Notes: generated by a model not told the origin, from the letters alone. Positions 16,337-25,918 are shown, counted from the first letter of the stretch. The stretch: DNA of 64,000 bases from Acidisphaera sp. L21 (GCF_009765685.1 NZ_LMUY01000074.1:49615-113614); one strand, 5' to 3'. Program-made: numbers and translations.

Positions 16337-18562
16337 TCAGCTAATGCCGGCGGCTATGGGCAGAATGAGGCTTGCGACGGCGCCCGGGCCTCCAACCCGA
16401 TCCTCCAACAACAGGCGACCTCCGTGATCTTCCATGATCTTCTTGACGATGGCGAGGCCGAGGCCAGTGCCTTTGGGCTTATGGGTGACATAAGGCTCCG
16501 TCAATCGATCACGATCTTCGGCTGGTAGCCCTACGCCGTCATCCGTGACAGATAGCGTCACGGTGTCGTGATCTGTGGCGACGGCTACCGTGATTGCGCC
16601 ACTCCCCTCGCCTTCTTCTCGCGGACGCATGCCGGCGGCGTCGGCTGCGTTCATCAACAGATTGGTCAGCGCCTGCGTGATCAGCCGCCGGTCGCATGAT
16701 GCCATCGGGCCCTGGTCCGGCAGGTTGATCGTCCACGCGATCTCCGAGTGCGCCTGCCGCTGCAGGACCAGCGACTCCCGCGCGATCCGGCCGATATCCT
16801 CTGGCTTGATTACCGGCTGCGGCATGCGGGCGAAGGCGCTGAACTCATCCACCATGCGGCCGATATCACCGACATGGCGCACTATGGTGTCCGCGCACTG
16901 GGCGAAGGTGACGGGGTCGGACTGAATCTCCTTGGTGAACCGCCGCTTCAGCCGTTCCGCCGCGAGTTGGATGGGGGTCAGCGGATTCTTGATCTCGTGC
17001 GCGATACGCCGGGCGACATCGGACCAGGCGGCCTTGCGCTGGGCCGCCACCAATTCGGTGACGTCGTCAAAGGTGACGACGAAGCCGTCGACTCCCTCGC
17101 CCTTCATCTCCGTCCCAATCCGCACCAGCAGGGTGCGGCGGTTGCCCGGCGGTCCAACCTGCACCTCCGCCGTTTTGGGCTTCTCTGGCGCTGCCTGCGC
17201 CTCCGCCAGCAACGTGGCGAATTCCGGCACGACCTGGGCGAGCGGCAGGCCGCTGGACGCCATGAGGTCGGTGCCCATCAGCTCGCTGGCCGCACGGTTC
17301 GGCAGGTCCACCCTGGTTTCACGATCCAGCCCAATCACTCCGGCGGAAACCCCTGCCAACACCGTCTCGGTGAAGCGCCGCCGCTCATCGATCTGGGAGT
17401 AGGCGTCCATCAGTTCCGCGCGTTGGGCGCTCAACTGGCCGGTCATGCGGTTGAATGCGCGGGACAATCCCGCGACCTCGTCCTCGCTGCGAACCTCCGG
17501 CACACGTACCGCCAGATCGCCAGCCCGCACCCGCTCCGCCGCATGGATCAACCGCCCCACAGGCCGGGCGATCTGGTTGGCGAGCACCAGCCCGGTCAGG
17601 ACCGCTGCAAACAGCACCAGCAATGCCACCAGGGCGAAGATGACGGCGAAGGTGACCTGCAATTTCGTCCGGTTGTCGTCAAGCCGATGGTATTCGGCGA
17701 CCAAGTTCTCCGTCCGTTGCACGGCGGCGATGATCTGCGTGTCCACCGGGCGGTCGACCATCAGCATCAGTTCGGGCGTGGAGCCCAGTTTCACCACGGC
17801 GCGCACGTGGTTGTCGCTGCCGCCGCCGATCACCGCGACGTCACCGCGCCGGGCCGGCTCGATCTCCTCATCGGTCGGCAACTCGACGAAATTCCCGCTA
17901 AGCACACCGGAGGACACAACGATTTCATGTGTGTAGGGGTCGTAGATCACGGCCTGGATCAGCCCGTGAAACGTGGTTTCCTGGTCCAGCACCTGCTGGA
18001 ACAATTGCGGCCGATTGGCCAGGAACGCGCCGGCACGGTTCAGCGTGATGGCAACGCCCAGCGCGTCCGCCTTGATATTGTTGCGATGCTCCTCCAGCGA
18101 GGACCGGGCGGACGATAGGCTGGCATCCAACGCGTTGCGGATGCGGTCATCGAACCAGCTCTGGATGCCCAGGTTGAAGAACGCGACCGCGAACACCGCC
18201 ACCACGATGGACGGGGTGACCGCGACCACGCCGAACATCAGCACCAGCCGCACATGCAACCGTGACCCGGCGGAGCCGCGCCGACGCTCGACCCAAACCC
18301 GCGTCAGCCGGCCCGCCAGCACCGCGCCCAGCAGCAGCAGCACCGCCGCGCTGGCCAGGATGGACACGAACACGACGTTCGGCCGCAACGTGATCGGCGC
18401 GCCGCCCGACAGCAAAACGAAGGTTGCGATGGCCAGCACCAAGGCCACCGCCGCCAATATCAGCGTCACGACCTTGCCCAGCAGGATGTCCATCACCCGA
18501 CCGAGACGCGAGCGCGTCGGCACCGGGGGCTGCAGCGACATCAGGTTGGGCGTGCTGTCCAT
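16337..18562 (-). CDS. ntrY: NtrY, membrane-bound sensor histidine kinase
   Basis: A 741-residue kinase. Two or three N-terminal membrane helices (residues 25-115) precede a large periplasmic part, another helix near 305-330 (VIFALVALLVLFAAVLTGLV), a HAMP domain (RPVGRLIHAAERVRAGDLAV), a PAS domain and the kinase core. The phosphorylated His is in RIAHEIKNPLTPIQLAAERL. The ATPase domain has the N-box NLLMNAADAA and the G-boxes DDGVGLP and KGTGLGLAIVKKI. It phosphorylates NtrX. It begins 3 bases after the ntrC stop and ends 40 bases before ntrX. Confidence 0.94.
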   Translation of the reverse strand: MDSTPNLMSLQPPVPTRSRLGRVMDILLGKVVTLILAAVALVLAIATFVLLSGGAPITLRPNVVFVSILASAAVLLLLGAVLAGRLTRVWVERRRGSAGSRLHVRLVLMFGVVAVTPSIVVAVFAVAFFNLGIQSWFDDRIRNALDASLSSARSSLEEHRNNIKADALGVAITLNRAGAFLANRPQLFQQVLDQETTFHGLIQAVIYDPYTHEIVVSSGVLSGNFVELPTDEEIEPARRGDVAVIGGGSDNHVRAVVKLGSTPELMLMVDRPVDTQIIAAVQRTENLVAEYHRLDDNRTKLQVTFAVIFALVALLVLFAAVLTGLVLANQIARPVGRLIHAAERVRAGDLAVRVPEVRSEDEVAGLSRAFNRMTGQLSAQRAELMDAYSQIDERRRFTETVLAGVSAGVIGLDRETRVDLPNRAASELMGTDLMASSGLPLAQVVPEFATLLAEAQAAPEKPKTAEVQVGPPGNRRTLLVRIGTEMKGEGVDGFVVTFDDVTELVAAQRKAAWSDVARRIAHEIKNPLTPIQLAAERLKRRFTKEIQSDPVTFAQCADTIVRHVGDIGRMVDEFSAFARMPQPVIKPEDIGRIARESLVLQRQAHSEIAWTINLPDQGPMASCDRRLITQALTNLLMNAADAAGMRPREEGEGSGAITVAVATDHDTVTLSVTDDGVGLPAEDRDRLTEPYVTHKPKGTGLGLAIVKKIMEDHGGRLLLEDRVGGPGAVASLILPIAAGIS

Positions 18563-18565
18563 GGA

Positions 18566-20011
18566 TTAGCCGATGCCACGGACGACCGGGATCTCCAGAT
18601 CGCGGATCTTCTTGCGCAACGTATTTCGATTGAGGCCCAGCATGGCCGCGGCCTTGATCTGATTGCCCCGTGTTGCCGACAGAGTCATCTGGATCAGCGG
18701 ACGCTCCACCTCGGCGATCACCCGGTCGTAGATGTCGCGCATTGGCATCCCGTCACCGGCCGTGGCCAGAAACCGGCGAATATGCCGCTCCACCGCGGCG
18801 GCAAGCGGCTCGGCATGGCTCGACTCGACCGGGGTCTCCATCTCCTCCCCGCTGTGGGACAACTCGGCGGCGATCACCTCCTCGCCGATCACCTCCTGCG
18901 GATACAGGGCGGCCAGGCGGCGCATGAGGTTTTCCAATTCGCGCACATTGCCGGGCCAGCGATAGGCACGCAGCCGGTCGAGCGCGCCCTGGTCCAGCGA
19001 CTTGCCGGGCAGCCCCATTTCCTTCGCGCGATCCAGGAAGTGCCGGGCGAGCACGGGGATATCCTCCGTCCGCTCCCGCAGCGCCGGAAGGCGGATCGGC
19101 ACGACGTTGAGGCGATAGAACAAATCTTCGCGGAACTGCCCGGCGCGAATCGCCTGGCGCAGGTCGCGGTGGGTGGCCGCGACGATGCGGACGTTGGCCT
19201 TGATGGGCTGGCGACCGCCGACGGTGGTGAATTCACCCTCCTGCAGCACCCGTAGCAGCCGCGTCTGCGCCTCGTGCGGCATGTCGCCGATCTCGTCCAG
19301 GAACAGCGTGCCGCCATGCGCCTGTTCGAACCGTCCCTGGTTGCGGTTGTGGGCACCGGTGAAGGCGCCGCGCTCGTGCCCAAACAGCTCGCTTTCGATC
19401 AATTCCCGTGGGATAGCGGCCATGTTGATGGCGACGAACGGGGCGGCGCGGCGGCGGCCGTAATCGTGCAGTGCGCGGGCCACCAGTTCCTTGCCGGTGC
19501 CGGACTCGCCGGTCACCATCACCGTCAAATCCGCCGTGGTCAGCCGGGCAATGCTGCGATAGATCTCCTGCATCGCGACCGAGCGGCCGATCAGCGGCAG
19601 CTTCTCCTCTTTCTCCACCGGGTCGGTTTCGGGCGGCAGTGGCGGCGGGGCGGCCAAGGCCCGGCCGACCACCGCGAGAAGTTCCTTCAGGTCGAATGGC
19701 TTGGGCAGGTATTCGAATGCCCCACGCTGGGCCGCCTTCACCGCCGTCATCAGCGTGGATTGGGCGCTCATCACCACCACGCGCAGATCCGGCCGGATGC
19801 GGCGGATGCGCGGGATCAGGTCCAGCCCGTTCTCGTCCGGCATCACCACGTCGGTGATGACCAGGTCGCCCTCCCCGTCTTCCACCCATCGCCACAGGGT
19901 GGCGGCATTGGAGCAGGAGCGGACCTGATAGCCGGATCGGCCCAACGCCTGGGTCAAGACGGTTCGGATGGAACGGTCGTCATCGGCAATCAGGACGGTC
20001 GGTATGGTCAT
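18566..20011 (-). CDS. ntrC: NtrC, nitrogen regulation response regulator (sigma-54 activator)
   Basis: A 481-residue NtrC/GlnG. The receiver has D54 in [12 protein letters not shown]. The AAA+ domain has Walker A GESGTGKE, an intact sigma-54 contact loop ([18 protein letters not shown]) and Walker [16 protein letters not shown]-terminal Fis-type helix-turn-helix reads [20 protein letters not shown]. It activates nitrogen-assimilation genes when phosphorylated by NtrB. The contrast with NtrX, which lacks the contact loop, is clear within the same operon. Confidence 0.95.
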   Translation of the reverse strand: MTIPTVLIADDDRSIRTVLTQALGRSGYQVRSCSNAATLWRWVEDGEGDLVITDVVMPDENGLDLIPRIRRIRPDLRVVVMSAQSTLMTAVKAAQRGAFEYLPKPFDLKELLAVVGRALAAPPPLPPETDPVEKEEKLPLIGRSVAMQEIYRSIARLTTADLTVMVTGESGTGKELVARALHDYGRRRAAPFVAINMAAIPRELIESELFGHERGAFTGAHNRNQGRFEQAHGGTLFLDEIGDMPHEAQTRLLRVLQEGEFTTVGGRQPIKANVRIVAATHRDLRQAIRAGQFREDLFYRLNVVPIRLPALRERTEDIPVLARHFLDRAKEMGLPGKSLDQGALDRLRAYRWPGNVRELENLMRRLAALYPQEVIGEEVIAAELSHSGEEMETPVESSHAEPLAAAVERHIRRFLATAGDGMPMRDIYDRVIAEVERPLIQMTLSATRGNQIKAAAMLGLNRNTLRKKIRDLEIPVVRGIG

Positions 20012-20092
20012 GCACTACCTCGAAAAGACCGGGGCGCTGCCCCAAATCTGGCAAGGGACGGTCGTCCCTTGAAATGCGTCTTGGTGGCGGGG

Positions 20093-21235
20093 CTATTCCC
20101 CGTCGACGTCTTCGCTGATCACCGGCAAATGCAGCGCGAATTCGGTCCGCCCCGGCACGCTGTCAACCTCGATCAGCCCGCCATGGTCGGCGACGATTTT
20201 CGCCACCAATGCCAGCCCCAGCCCGCTACCGGACGGTTTCGACGTCACGAACGGCTCGAACAGATGCTGGCGCATATCCTCGGTGATACCGGGGCCATTA
20301 TCCCGCACCGTCACCACCAATGGCAGATGCACCCGCTGCGTCGACCCGGGAATGGCCAAGCGAACGCCGTGCCGATAGGCAGTGGTTAACGTGATCTCGC
20401 CGTCATGCTCGTTGGCGGTGATCGATTCCGCAGCATTTTTTACCAGGTTCAGCAGCACCTGAACCAACTGATCCCGGTTGGCATACACCGGCGGCAACGA
20501 CGGATCGTATGATTCGTTGAACCTCAAATGCGCGGCGAACCCGGTCTGCGCCAGACGCCGCACGTGTTCTAGAACGCGATGAATGTTCACCGCCCGGCGC
20601 TCGATCGGCTTCTCGCCGAACGCCTCCATCCGATCGACCAGCGCGCGGATGCGATCGGCCTCGTCGCGGATCAAAACCGCCAACTCCCGGTCGGCCTCGC
20701 TCACGCTGCCCTCCAGTAACTGGGCAGCGCCGCGAATGCCGGAGAGCGGGTTCTTCACCTCATGCGCCAGGATCGCGGCCATCCCGCTCACCGAGCGGGC
20801 GGCCGAGCGGAACACGGTTTGCCGGTCTAGCGCCCGGGCGGCCGAGGCGTCCTGCAGCGATAGCACGACGTTGCCGGGTTCCTCGTTCAACGGGGTGGCT
20901 TGAACGGCGATCGCCTGCTTGTGCAGCCGCGGGCTTTCCAGCGACAGATCGTGGTCGGCGATCGTGATGCCGTGCTGGCGCACCTGGCCGATCAGGTCGA
21001 ATAGCGGGTGATCCTCGGGCAGCAGGTCTTTCAGCCCCATATGGGACAGTTGCTGCATCGACAGGCCAAGGAACTGCTCCGCCGCGTGGTTGGCAAAGCG
21101 GAAGCGATTGTCGGCGTCCAGCAGCACGACGGGCACCGGCAGCGCGCCCAGCATGGCGGCAGCGTCGATCTCTGGGCCGCGGGCGGGGGATTTACCGATG
21201 ATTCGCAGGCCGCTGCGCGCCACCATTCCCATCAT
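20093..21235 (-). CDS. ntrB: NtrB, nitrogen regulation sensor histidine kinase
   Basis: A 380-residue soluble kinase with an N-terminal PAS domain (VVLLDADNRFRFANHAAEQF), the phosphorylated His in LAHEVKNPLSGIRGAAQLLE, the N-box LVKNAAESI, and the G-boxes DNGPGI and GSGLGLALVAKI. It should be controlled by PII protein and acts on NtrC. I chose the ATG at 21235, which overlaps the dusB stop as ATGA; longer frames reach into dusB. An alternative ATG lies at 21226. Confidence 0.94.
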   Translation of the reverse strand: MMGMVARSGLRIIGKSPARGPEIDAAAMLGALPVPVVLLDADNRFRFANHAAEQFLGLSMQQLSHMGLKDLLPEDHPLFDLIGQVRQHGITIADHDLSLESPRLHKQAIAVQATPLNEEPGNVVLSLQDASAARALDRQTVFRSAARSVSGMAAILAHEVKNPLSGIRGAAQLLEGSVSEADRELAVLIRDEADRIRALVDRMEAFGEKPIERRAVNIHRVLEHVRRLAQTGFAAHLRFNESYDPSLPPVYANRDQLVQVLLNLVKNAAESITANEHDGEITLTTAYRHGVRLAIPGSTQRVHLPLVVTVRDNGPGITEDMRQHLFEPFVTSKPSGSGLGLALVAKIVADHGGLIEVDSVPGRTEFALHLPVISEDVDGE

Positions 21236-22260
21236 GCCGCAAGCGCCTCCGGCGCCTGCATCCGGCGGTCGTAGAACTCGTCGATCAAGCTGCGAACGGC
21301 GGACACTTCGTCGCACCGCATGACGGCGGCGCGAAATTCGGCGGATCCGTGCAAGCCGCGGGAATACCAGGCGACGTGCTTGCGCCCCAGCCGAAGCCCC
21401 GGCTGCACGCCAAAATGGGCGAGCATCGCCTCATAATGCTCGATCAGAATGGCTTTTTGCGTCGCCAGCGAGGGGTCCGCCAGGCGCCTGCCGCTGCGCA
21501 GGAACGCGGCCACTTGGGCCGGAAACCACGGCCGGCCGTAGCAGCCACGCCCGACCATCACACCATCGGCGCCGGACCTGGCCCGCGCCTCGGCCGCTTC
21601 CTCGACCGTGGTGATGTCGCCATTAGCAATCACCGGGATCGATACCGCTGCCTTCACGGTGGCAATGAAGTCCCAATCCGCGGTGCCTGTGTAGAATTGC
21701 TGCCGGGTGCGGCCATGCACTGTCACCATGGTGATGCCTGATTCCTCGGCAATCTTTGACAATCTAGGCGCGTTCAGCGTCGTGTGATCCCACCCCATAC
21801 GCATCTTCAGGGTTACGGGAACAGGCACCGCGCGAACAGTTGCCTCCAGAATGCGGGCCGCACCTACCTCATCCCGCATCAGGGCGGAACCGGCGCTTTG
21901 GCCGACTGCGACTTTTTTTACCGGGCAGCCAAAATTAATGTCGATCAGATCGGCACCGCGGCCTTCGGCGATCCTGGCTGCCTCCGCCATGGCTGCTGGA
22001 TCGCATCCGGCCAGTTGAATGGAGTTCGGACCAGCCGCCTCATCCACGCTCGCCATCCGCATCGTCGCCTGATTTTCGCGCACCATTGCCCACGATGCGA
22101 TCATCTCCGACACGACAAGGCCGGTGCCTAACCGTTTGGCAAGACGACGAAATGGCAGATCGGTCACCCCGGACATCGGGGCAAGTATAACCGGCGTCTC
22201 GATCGTGACTGCCCGCGAACCGGCGCCCAAAGTCAAAGCTGGAAGATCATTGCCCATCAT
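21232..22260 (-). CDS. dusB: tRNA-dihydrouridine synthase DusB (NifR3)
   Basis: A 342-residue flavin enzyme that reduces uridines in the tRNA D-loop. It shows APMSGVTDLPFRRLAKRLG, the catalytic Cys in DINFGCPVKKVA, LKMRMGWD, VHGRTRQQFYTG, IPVIANGDITT and DGVMVGRGCYGRPW. It is first in the ntr operon, as usual in alphaproteobacteria (hence the old name nifR3), and diverges from ispDF across 89 bases. Confidence 0.95.
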   Translation of the reverse strand: MMGNDLPALTLGAGSRAVTIETPVILAPMSGVTDLPFRRLAKRLGTGLVVSEMIASWAMVRENQATMRMASVDEAAGPNSIQLAGCDPAAMAEAARIAEGRGADLIDINFGCPVKKVAVGQSAGSALMRDEVGAARILEATVRAVPVPVTLKMRMGWDHTTLNAPRLSKIAEESGITMVTVHGRTRQQFYTGTADWDFIATVKAAVSIPVIANGDITTVEEAAEARARSGADGVMVGRGCYGRPWFPAQVAAFLRSGRRLADPSLATQKAILIEHYEAMLAHFGVQPGLRLGRKHVAWYSRGLHGSAEFRAAVMRCDEVSAVRSLIDEFYDRRMQAPEALAA

Positions 22261-22349
22261 TTGAGCAAATTACGCGGAGGGCGGCAGCATAGCAATCGCG
22301 CGATCCTACTCATTGACGGGAGTGTCGCCGCCGCGCATTTCTCCGCCCC

Positions 22350-23480
22350 ATGCGAATTGCCGCCATCTTGGTCGCTGCGGGCAGCGGCAGCCGCTTCGGC
22401 GGCGACATCCCCAAACAGTTCATCTTCCTCGCTGGAAAGCCAGTGATCCGCCACGCGGCGGAGGCGCTACTGGCCCATGTCTCCATCATCCAGCCCGTCG
22501 GCGATGCCGAGCCGATCGCCAACGCGTTGCGAGGCCTGGCCATTCTGCCTGCCGTGCCGGGTGGGACGACGCGGCAGGCGAGCGTGAATGCCGGGCTTCA
22601 TGCCCTGGTGCCGCATGCGCCGGACATCGTGCTGGTGCATGACGCCGCGCGGCCGTTCGTGCCGGCAACCGTTATTCCGGCCCTGCTGATCGCCCTCCGC
22701 ACACATGACGGCGCCATCCCCGCCGTGCCAGTCGCCGACACGCTGAAGCGCGTGCAATCCGGACGTATCGTCGCGACGGTGCCGCGGGACGGGCTGTATC
22801 GGGCACAGACCCCTCAGGGCTTCCGCTACCACCTGCTGCGCGCCCTGCATGCCACCGGCGACCGCGGCGCCACCGACGACGCCGCCCTGCTGGAAGCCGC
22901 GGGCCATCCGGTGGCGATCGTTCCCGGCGCTGACGACAACATCAAGCTGACCTTTCCGGAGGATATCGTGCGTCTGGAAAATGCTTTGGCCCCCGGGCTG
23001 ATACCGCGTGTCGGCACCGGCTTCGACGTGCATGCGGTGGAGGCCGGGCGCCCGCTGGTGCTATGTGGCATTACCGTGCCGCATGATTGGGGCCTCGCGG
23101 GGCACTCTGATGCCGATGTCGGCATTCACGCTCTGTGCGATGCCATCTACGGCGCGTTGGCCGAGGGCGATATCGGACGCCATTTCCCCCCGAGCGAATC
23201 GGAGTGGAAAGATGCCGACAGCGCGCGCTTCCTGCGCCACGCAGCGGAGCGGATCGCCGCCCGCGGCGGCATGTTGGCGAATGCCGATGTCACGCTCATC
23301 TGCGAGCGTCCGAAGATCACCCCCCATGCCCCGGCGATGATCGCGCGCCTGGCCGAACTGATGGGTGTCGATATCGGCCGCATTTCCGTCAAGGCCACTA
23401 CCACCGAGCGGCTGGGCTTTCCGGGCCGTGGCGAAGGCATCGCGGCGCAAGCCGTCGCGACGATCCTGCTGCCCGCGTAG
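22350..23480 (+). CDS. ispDF: Bifunctional IspDF (MEP pathway)
   Basis: A 376-residue fusion of two steps of isoprenoid synthesis. Residues 1-220 are IspD, the cytidylyltransferase for methylerythritol phosphate (AAGSGSRFGGDIPKQFI, VHDAARPFVP, RAQTPQGFRY). Residues 228-376 are IspF, the MECDP synthase (GTGFDVHAVEAGRPL, GHSDADVGIHALCDAIYGAL, DIGRHFPPSE, VSVKATTTERLGFPGRGEG-like end). Fusion of the two is typical of alphaproteobacteria. IspE, the enzyme acting between them, is at 39196-40074. Confidence 0.95.
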   Translation: MRIAAILVAAGSGSRFGGDIPKQFIFLAGKPVIRHAAEALLAHVSIIQPVGDAEPIANALRGLAILPAVPGGTTRQASVNAGLHALVPHAPDIVLVHDAARPFVPATVIPALLIALRTHDGAIPAVPVADTLKRVQSGRIVATVPRDGLYRAQTPQGFRYHLLRALHATGDRGATDDAALLEAAGHPVAIVPGADDNIKLTFPEDIVRLENALAPGLIPRVGTGFDVHAVEAGRPLVLCGITVPHDWGLAGHSDADVGIHALCDAIYGALAEGDIGRHFPPSESEWKDADSARFLRHAAERIAARGGMLANADVTLICERPKITPHAPAMIARLAELMGVDIGRISVKATTTERLGFPGRGEGIAAQAVATILLPA

Positions 23481-23535
23481 CGCCCCCTTGCACGCCAGGT
23501 CCCAACGAATCAGGGTGGTGGCAAAGGAGACTTGC

Positions 23536-23829
23536 ATGAACCGCATCGTGCCCGCTTTGGTCGCAACCATGCTCGTCGGCGCCTGCACCGCCCACGTCGC
23601 GTCCGCATACCCCGTTCCGCCGGCGCTTCCGGCAGAGACGATGCCGTTGCCGCCGGTGAGCAGCGAAACACTGGTCTGGCAGCCTGGCGATTGGGTCTTC
23701 ACTGGTGGTTCGTATCGCTACGATGCCGGTCGCTACATTCCGGCTGCGGGGCACGGCCCGAACTGGGTGTTCGGTCACTGGATCGGCACGGACGGCAATT
23801 ACGCTTGGGTGCCCGGCGGCTGGAACTAA
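23536..23829 (+). CDS. Small exported protein with WxxGxW-type repeats
   Basis: A 97-residue protein with a signal peptide (MNRIVPALVATMLVGACTA); the Cys at 17 in LVGAC could act as a lipobox, making it a lipoprotein. The rest carries tryptophan-glycine motifs: VWQPGDW, NWVFGHWIG and YAWVPGGW. Such YXWXPGXW/WxxGxW repeats occur in many small envelope proteins without a known role. AAGGAGA lies before the ATG. The gene is 55 bases after ispDF. Confidence 0.7.
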   Translation: MNRIVPALVATMLVGACTAHVASAYPVPPALPAETMPLPPVSSETLVWQPGDWVFTGGSYRYDAGRYIPAAGHGPNWVFGHWIGTDGNYAWVPGGWN

Positions 23830-23908
23830 CCAGAGTCGCGCGGAGCACTTAGCTGACCGGTATTCAAATGGTATTCTCAACAACGCTTGAGGCCGTTAGA
23901 AGACGCCC

Positions 23909-24304
23909 ATGAATGCACGCAAGAATGAGACTGTCAGCGACCGACTAACCTCCGCGGCGAAAGCCAAGCAGGCGATGCTGGAGAGGTTCAAGTCCCGACC
24001 CGGTCTAGATGACCCGGCGGTTCAAGAGCGGCTGGAGGCACAGAAGGCGATCATCGCCGCCCGTGAAGCCCGCGCCGCCGAGCGCAAGGCCGCTGCGGAA
24101 GCCGAAGAAGCCCGCATCGCCGCTGAAAAGGCCGAGCAGGCACGGCTGGCAGCGCTCGAGGCCCAGGCCGAGGCAGAACGCGAAGCCCGTCGTGCCGAAG
24201 AAGTCGCCGCCGCGGATGCCGATTACAAATCCCGCGCCCTTGCTTTGGCTGCCGAGCAGAAGGCCGCCCGCGACGCCCGCTACGCCCGCCGCAAGGCGCG
24301 CTGA
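23909..24304 (+). CDS. Alpha-helical, Ala/Glu/Arg-rich protein (DUF6481-like)
   Basis: A 131-residue protein with no signal peptide. It begins SDRLTSAAKAKQAMLERFKS and is then almost wholly charged coiled coil (EARAAERKAAAEAEEARIAA and on), ending in a basic RKAR. It resembles short alphaproteobacterial proteins annotated as DUF6481, from memory. No catalytic motif is visible. The 3' end overlaps the convergent GNAT gene by 25 bases. Confidence 0.65.
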   Translation: MNARKNETVSDRLTSAAKAKQAMLERFKSRPGLDDPAVQERLEAQKAIIAAREARAAERKAAAEAEEARIAAEKAEQARLAALEAQAEAEREARRAEEVAAADADYKSRALALAAEQKAARDARYARRKAR

Positions 24305-24975
24305 TCCGCCTGACGATACGCGGGGCGACTTGTGCGCCCCGCTTGCCGCCGCTTCTGGGGTACTGGCGGCCCCCGCTCCACACCAATGATCCACGCGGCA
24401 TGTGGCCCCACGGTCGACCGTAGCCGCCGGTGCCGGAACACCCGGCGCGCCTTGGCCGCTACGGCCGCCAGGATGAATTCCGCCAGATCGGCCGCCTGAA
24501 ACGGCACTGGCAGATCGAACTCCAGCACCAGTTCATCGGTGGCGACGTTGCGCCCGACGATATGGAACCCGAACCGGTTATAAAGATGCAGCGCCCGACT
24601 GTTCTCGGGCGCCACCAGGAGCCGTATGCGGCGGCAACCCTCCACGCCACGGAGCCGGGCCATTGCCGCCAGCAAGGCGCTGCGGCCGTAACCGCCTCCC
24701 TCCTGCCGACGGTCGATCGCGAGCCAGCCAAGCCACCAGCAGGCGCCGTCGCGCCGGTCGGGGTGAACGACATAGAACCCGATCAAACCCTCGCTCGCCT
24801 CGATGGCGATCAGGGAAGAGGCCGGGTTGCGTTTGACACTTGTGAGAATGTCGCCGATCGGCCCGATGAACCGGTCCGCCCGCGAAGGGTCGAATTCGAT
24901 TTGGCGAATGGCATCCAATTCGGACGATAGCAGTCGTCGGTAAGATGGGGGCGCGAAGCCCCTAAGGGATAGCAT
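24280..24975 (-). CDS. GNAT family N-acetyltransferase
   Basis: A 231-residue protein with a GNAT fold in residues 10-150. The acetyl-CoA loop is RRQEGGGYGRSALLAAM, and RIRLLVAPENSRALHLYNRFGF is the usual beta5-alpha4 region. The C-terminal ~75 residues are basic and low in predicted structure, and overlap the convergent gene, so the end may be poorly conserved. The substrate is unknown. It lies downstream of tRNA-Pro, behind an unusual hairpin-rich spacer. Confidence 0.75.
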   Translation of the reverse strand: MLSLRGFAPPSYRRLLSSELDAIRQIEFDPSRADRFIGPIGDILTSVKRNPASSLIAIEASEGLIGFYVVHPDRRDGACWWLGWLAIDRRQEGGGYGRSALLAAMARLRGVEGCRRIRLLVAPENSRALHLYNRFGFHIVGRNVATDELVLEFDLPVPFQAADLAEFILAAVAAKARRVFRHRRLRSTVGPHAAWIIGVERGPPVPQKRRQAGRTSRPAYRQADQRALRRA

Positions 24976-25000
24976 GAAACTCTCTGATTTGGAGAAACGG

Positions 25001-25138
25001 GAGCGAACGCTCTGCTGCCGGGTAAACCGGCCAACAACCGCTTTAGGTGCACGCCCGGATACTATCCGGGCTAAAAACCTCTCTCATGGGCACACAGTAG
25101 TCTTTGTGCCCCCGGGCCAGCAAGCGAATTGCGATGAG
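25001..25138. other. Hairpin-rich spacer between tRNA-Pro and the GNAT gene
   Basis: About 200 bases without a convincing gene hold several inverted repeats: GAGC/GCTC at 25001-25012; GCCGG/CCGGC at 25017-25031; GCCCGGAT/ATCCGGGC at 25053-25071, enclosed by AGGT/ACCT (25045, 25077); GGGCACA/TGTGCCC at 25088-25111; GCAA/TTGC at 25120-25132; and CTCAT/ATGAG (25083, 25134) closing the last two. On the minus strand the region follows tRNA-Pro and leads into the GNAT gene. It could be an RNA leader, a small RNA or tRNA 3' processing structures. I do not recognise a known riboswitch, 6S, SRP, tmRNA or RNase P core. Confidence 0.45.
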
Positions 25139-25174
25139 GTAGACGCCGAGGTTGCAAACGCTTGGTCGCCAGAA

Positions 25175-25248
25175 TCGGGCAGGCGGGATTCGAACCCACG
25201 ACCCTCAGTCCCCCAGACTGATGCGCTACCAGGCTGCGCTACTGCCCG
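25175..25248 (-). tRNA. tRNA-Pro (anticodon GGG)
   Basis: The minus strand folds as a full cloverleaf: acceptor CGGGCAG/CTGCCCG, D-arm AGCGCAGCCTGGTAGCGC, anticodon stem CAGT/ACTG with loop CTGGGGG (anticodon GGG) and the T-arm GTGGGTTCGAATCCCGC. The discriminator is A and CCA is not encoded. The AGCGCAGCCTGGTAGCGC D-arm is typical of tRNA-Pro. Confidence 0.93.
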
Positions 25249-25387
25249 CTACTCTGATGATCCGGGATCGAGATCCACGGGTAGTGCGCCTCGACCGGGG
25301 AAGCCGATGCGCCGCGTTGCGATACTGCTCTGCGATGCGGCACCGTGTAGCAGTCGGTTCGTCGCACCGCAACGCCGCAGGTGCAGA

Positions 25388-25918
25388 TCAGCGCGGCAAC
25401 AACGCGCGCAAGGCCTCCAGTTCCTCCAGCGCATGATGCAACAGTGCCCGCAGCCGCTGGATCTCGACACCGTCGGACGGGTCGTTGCGCTGGATGGGTG
25501 CGGGTGGCATCGGCATGATGCCGGGCAGTGACAACAGGGTCGGCTGCTCCGCCTGCGTCGCGCGCTCGGCAGCGGCGGCGGCACGCTCGGCCTCCGTGGC
25601 CGGCGGGATGTCGTCGGACAGCTTGCCACCGCCTTCCCGCAACAAGCGCTGGACGCCCTTGATCGTGTAGCCCTGGATATACAGCAGGTCGGAAATGCGC
25701 CGCAGCAGCGAGATGTCGTCCGGGCGATAGTAGCGCCGTCCGCCCCCGCGCTTCAGCGGCTTCACCTGGGGAAACTTGGTTTCCCAAAATCGCAGAACAT
25801 GCTGTGGTATGTGCAGTTCATCCGCCACCTCGCTGATTGTGCGAAATGCGTTCGGGGCTTTCTTCGGCTTCGCGCGGGCCTCCGCCAACTCATCCATGGG
25901 CGCGCCCGCAAGCATCAT
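25388..25918 (-). CDS. MerR family transcriptional regulator
   Basis: A 176-residue regulator. Residues 25-95 are a MerR winged helix-turn-helix ([19 protein letters not shown], then [19 protein letters not shown]). The C-terminal part is a linker and a short leucine-rich helix for dimerisation; no metal-binding cysteines are seen. It follows ihfA with a 4-base overlap, a conserved alphaproteobacterial arrangement. Its target is unknown. Confidence 0.88.
   Translation of the reverse strand: MMLAGAPMDELAEARAKPKKAPNAFRTISEVADELHIPQHVLRFWETKFPQVKPLKRGGGRRYYRPDDISLLRRISDLLYIQGYTIKGVQRLLREGGGKLSDDIPPATEAERAAAAAERATQAEQPTLLSLPGIMPMPPAPIQRNDPSDGVEIQRLRALLHHALEELEALRALLPR

Noticed and set aside
16748-18118. 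A 456-codon plus-strand frame opposite ntrY
   Set aside because: It mirrors ntrY in the antisense phase; composition is His/Arg/Gln-rich without domain motifs.
23515-23540. A TGGC...TTGC sequence like a sigma-54 promoter before the small WxxGxW protein
   Set aside because: The spacing between GG and GC is 12 instead of 10 and the segment contains the ribosome-binding site.
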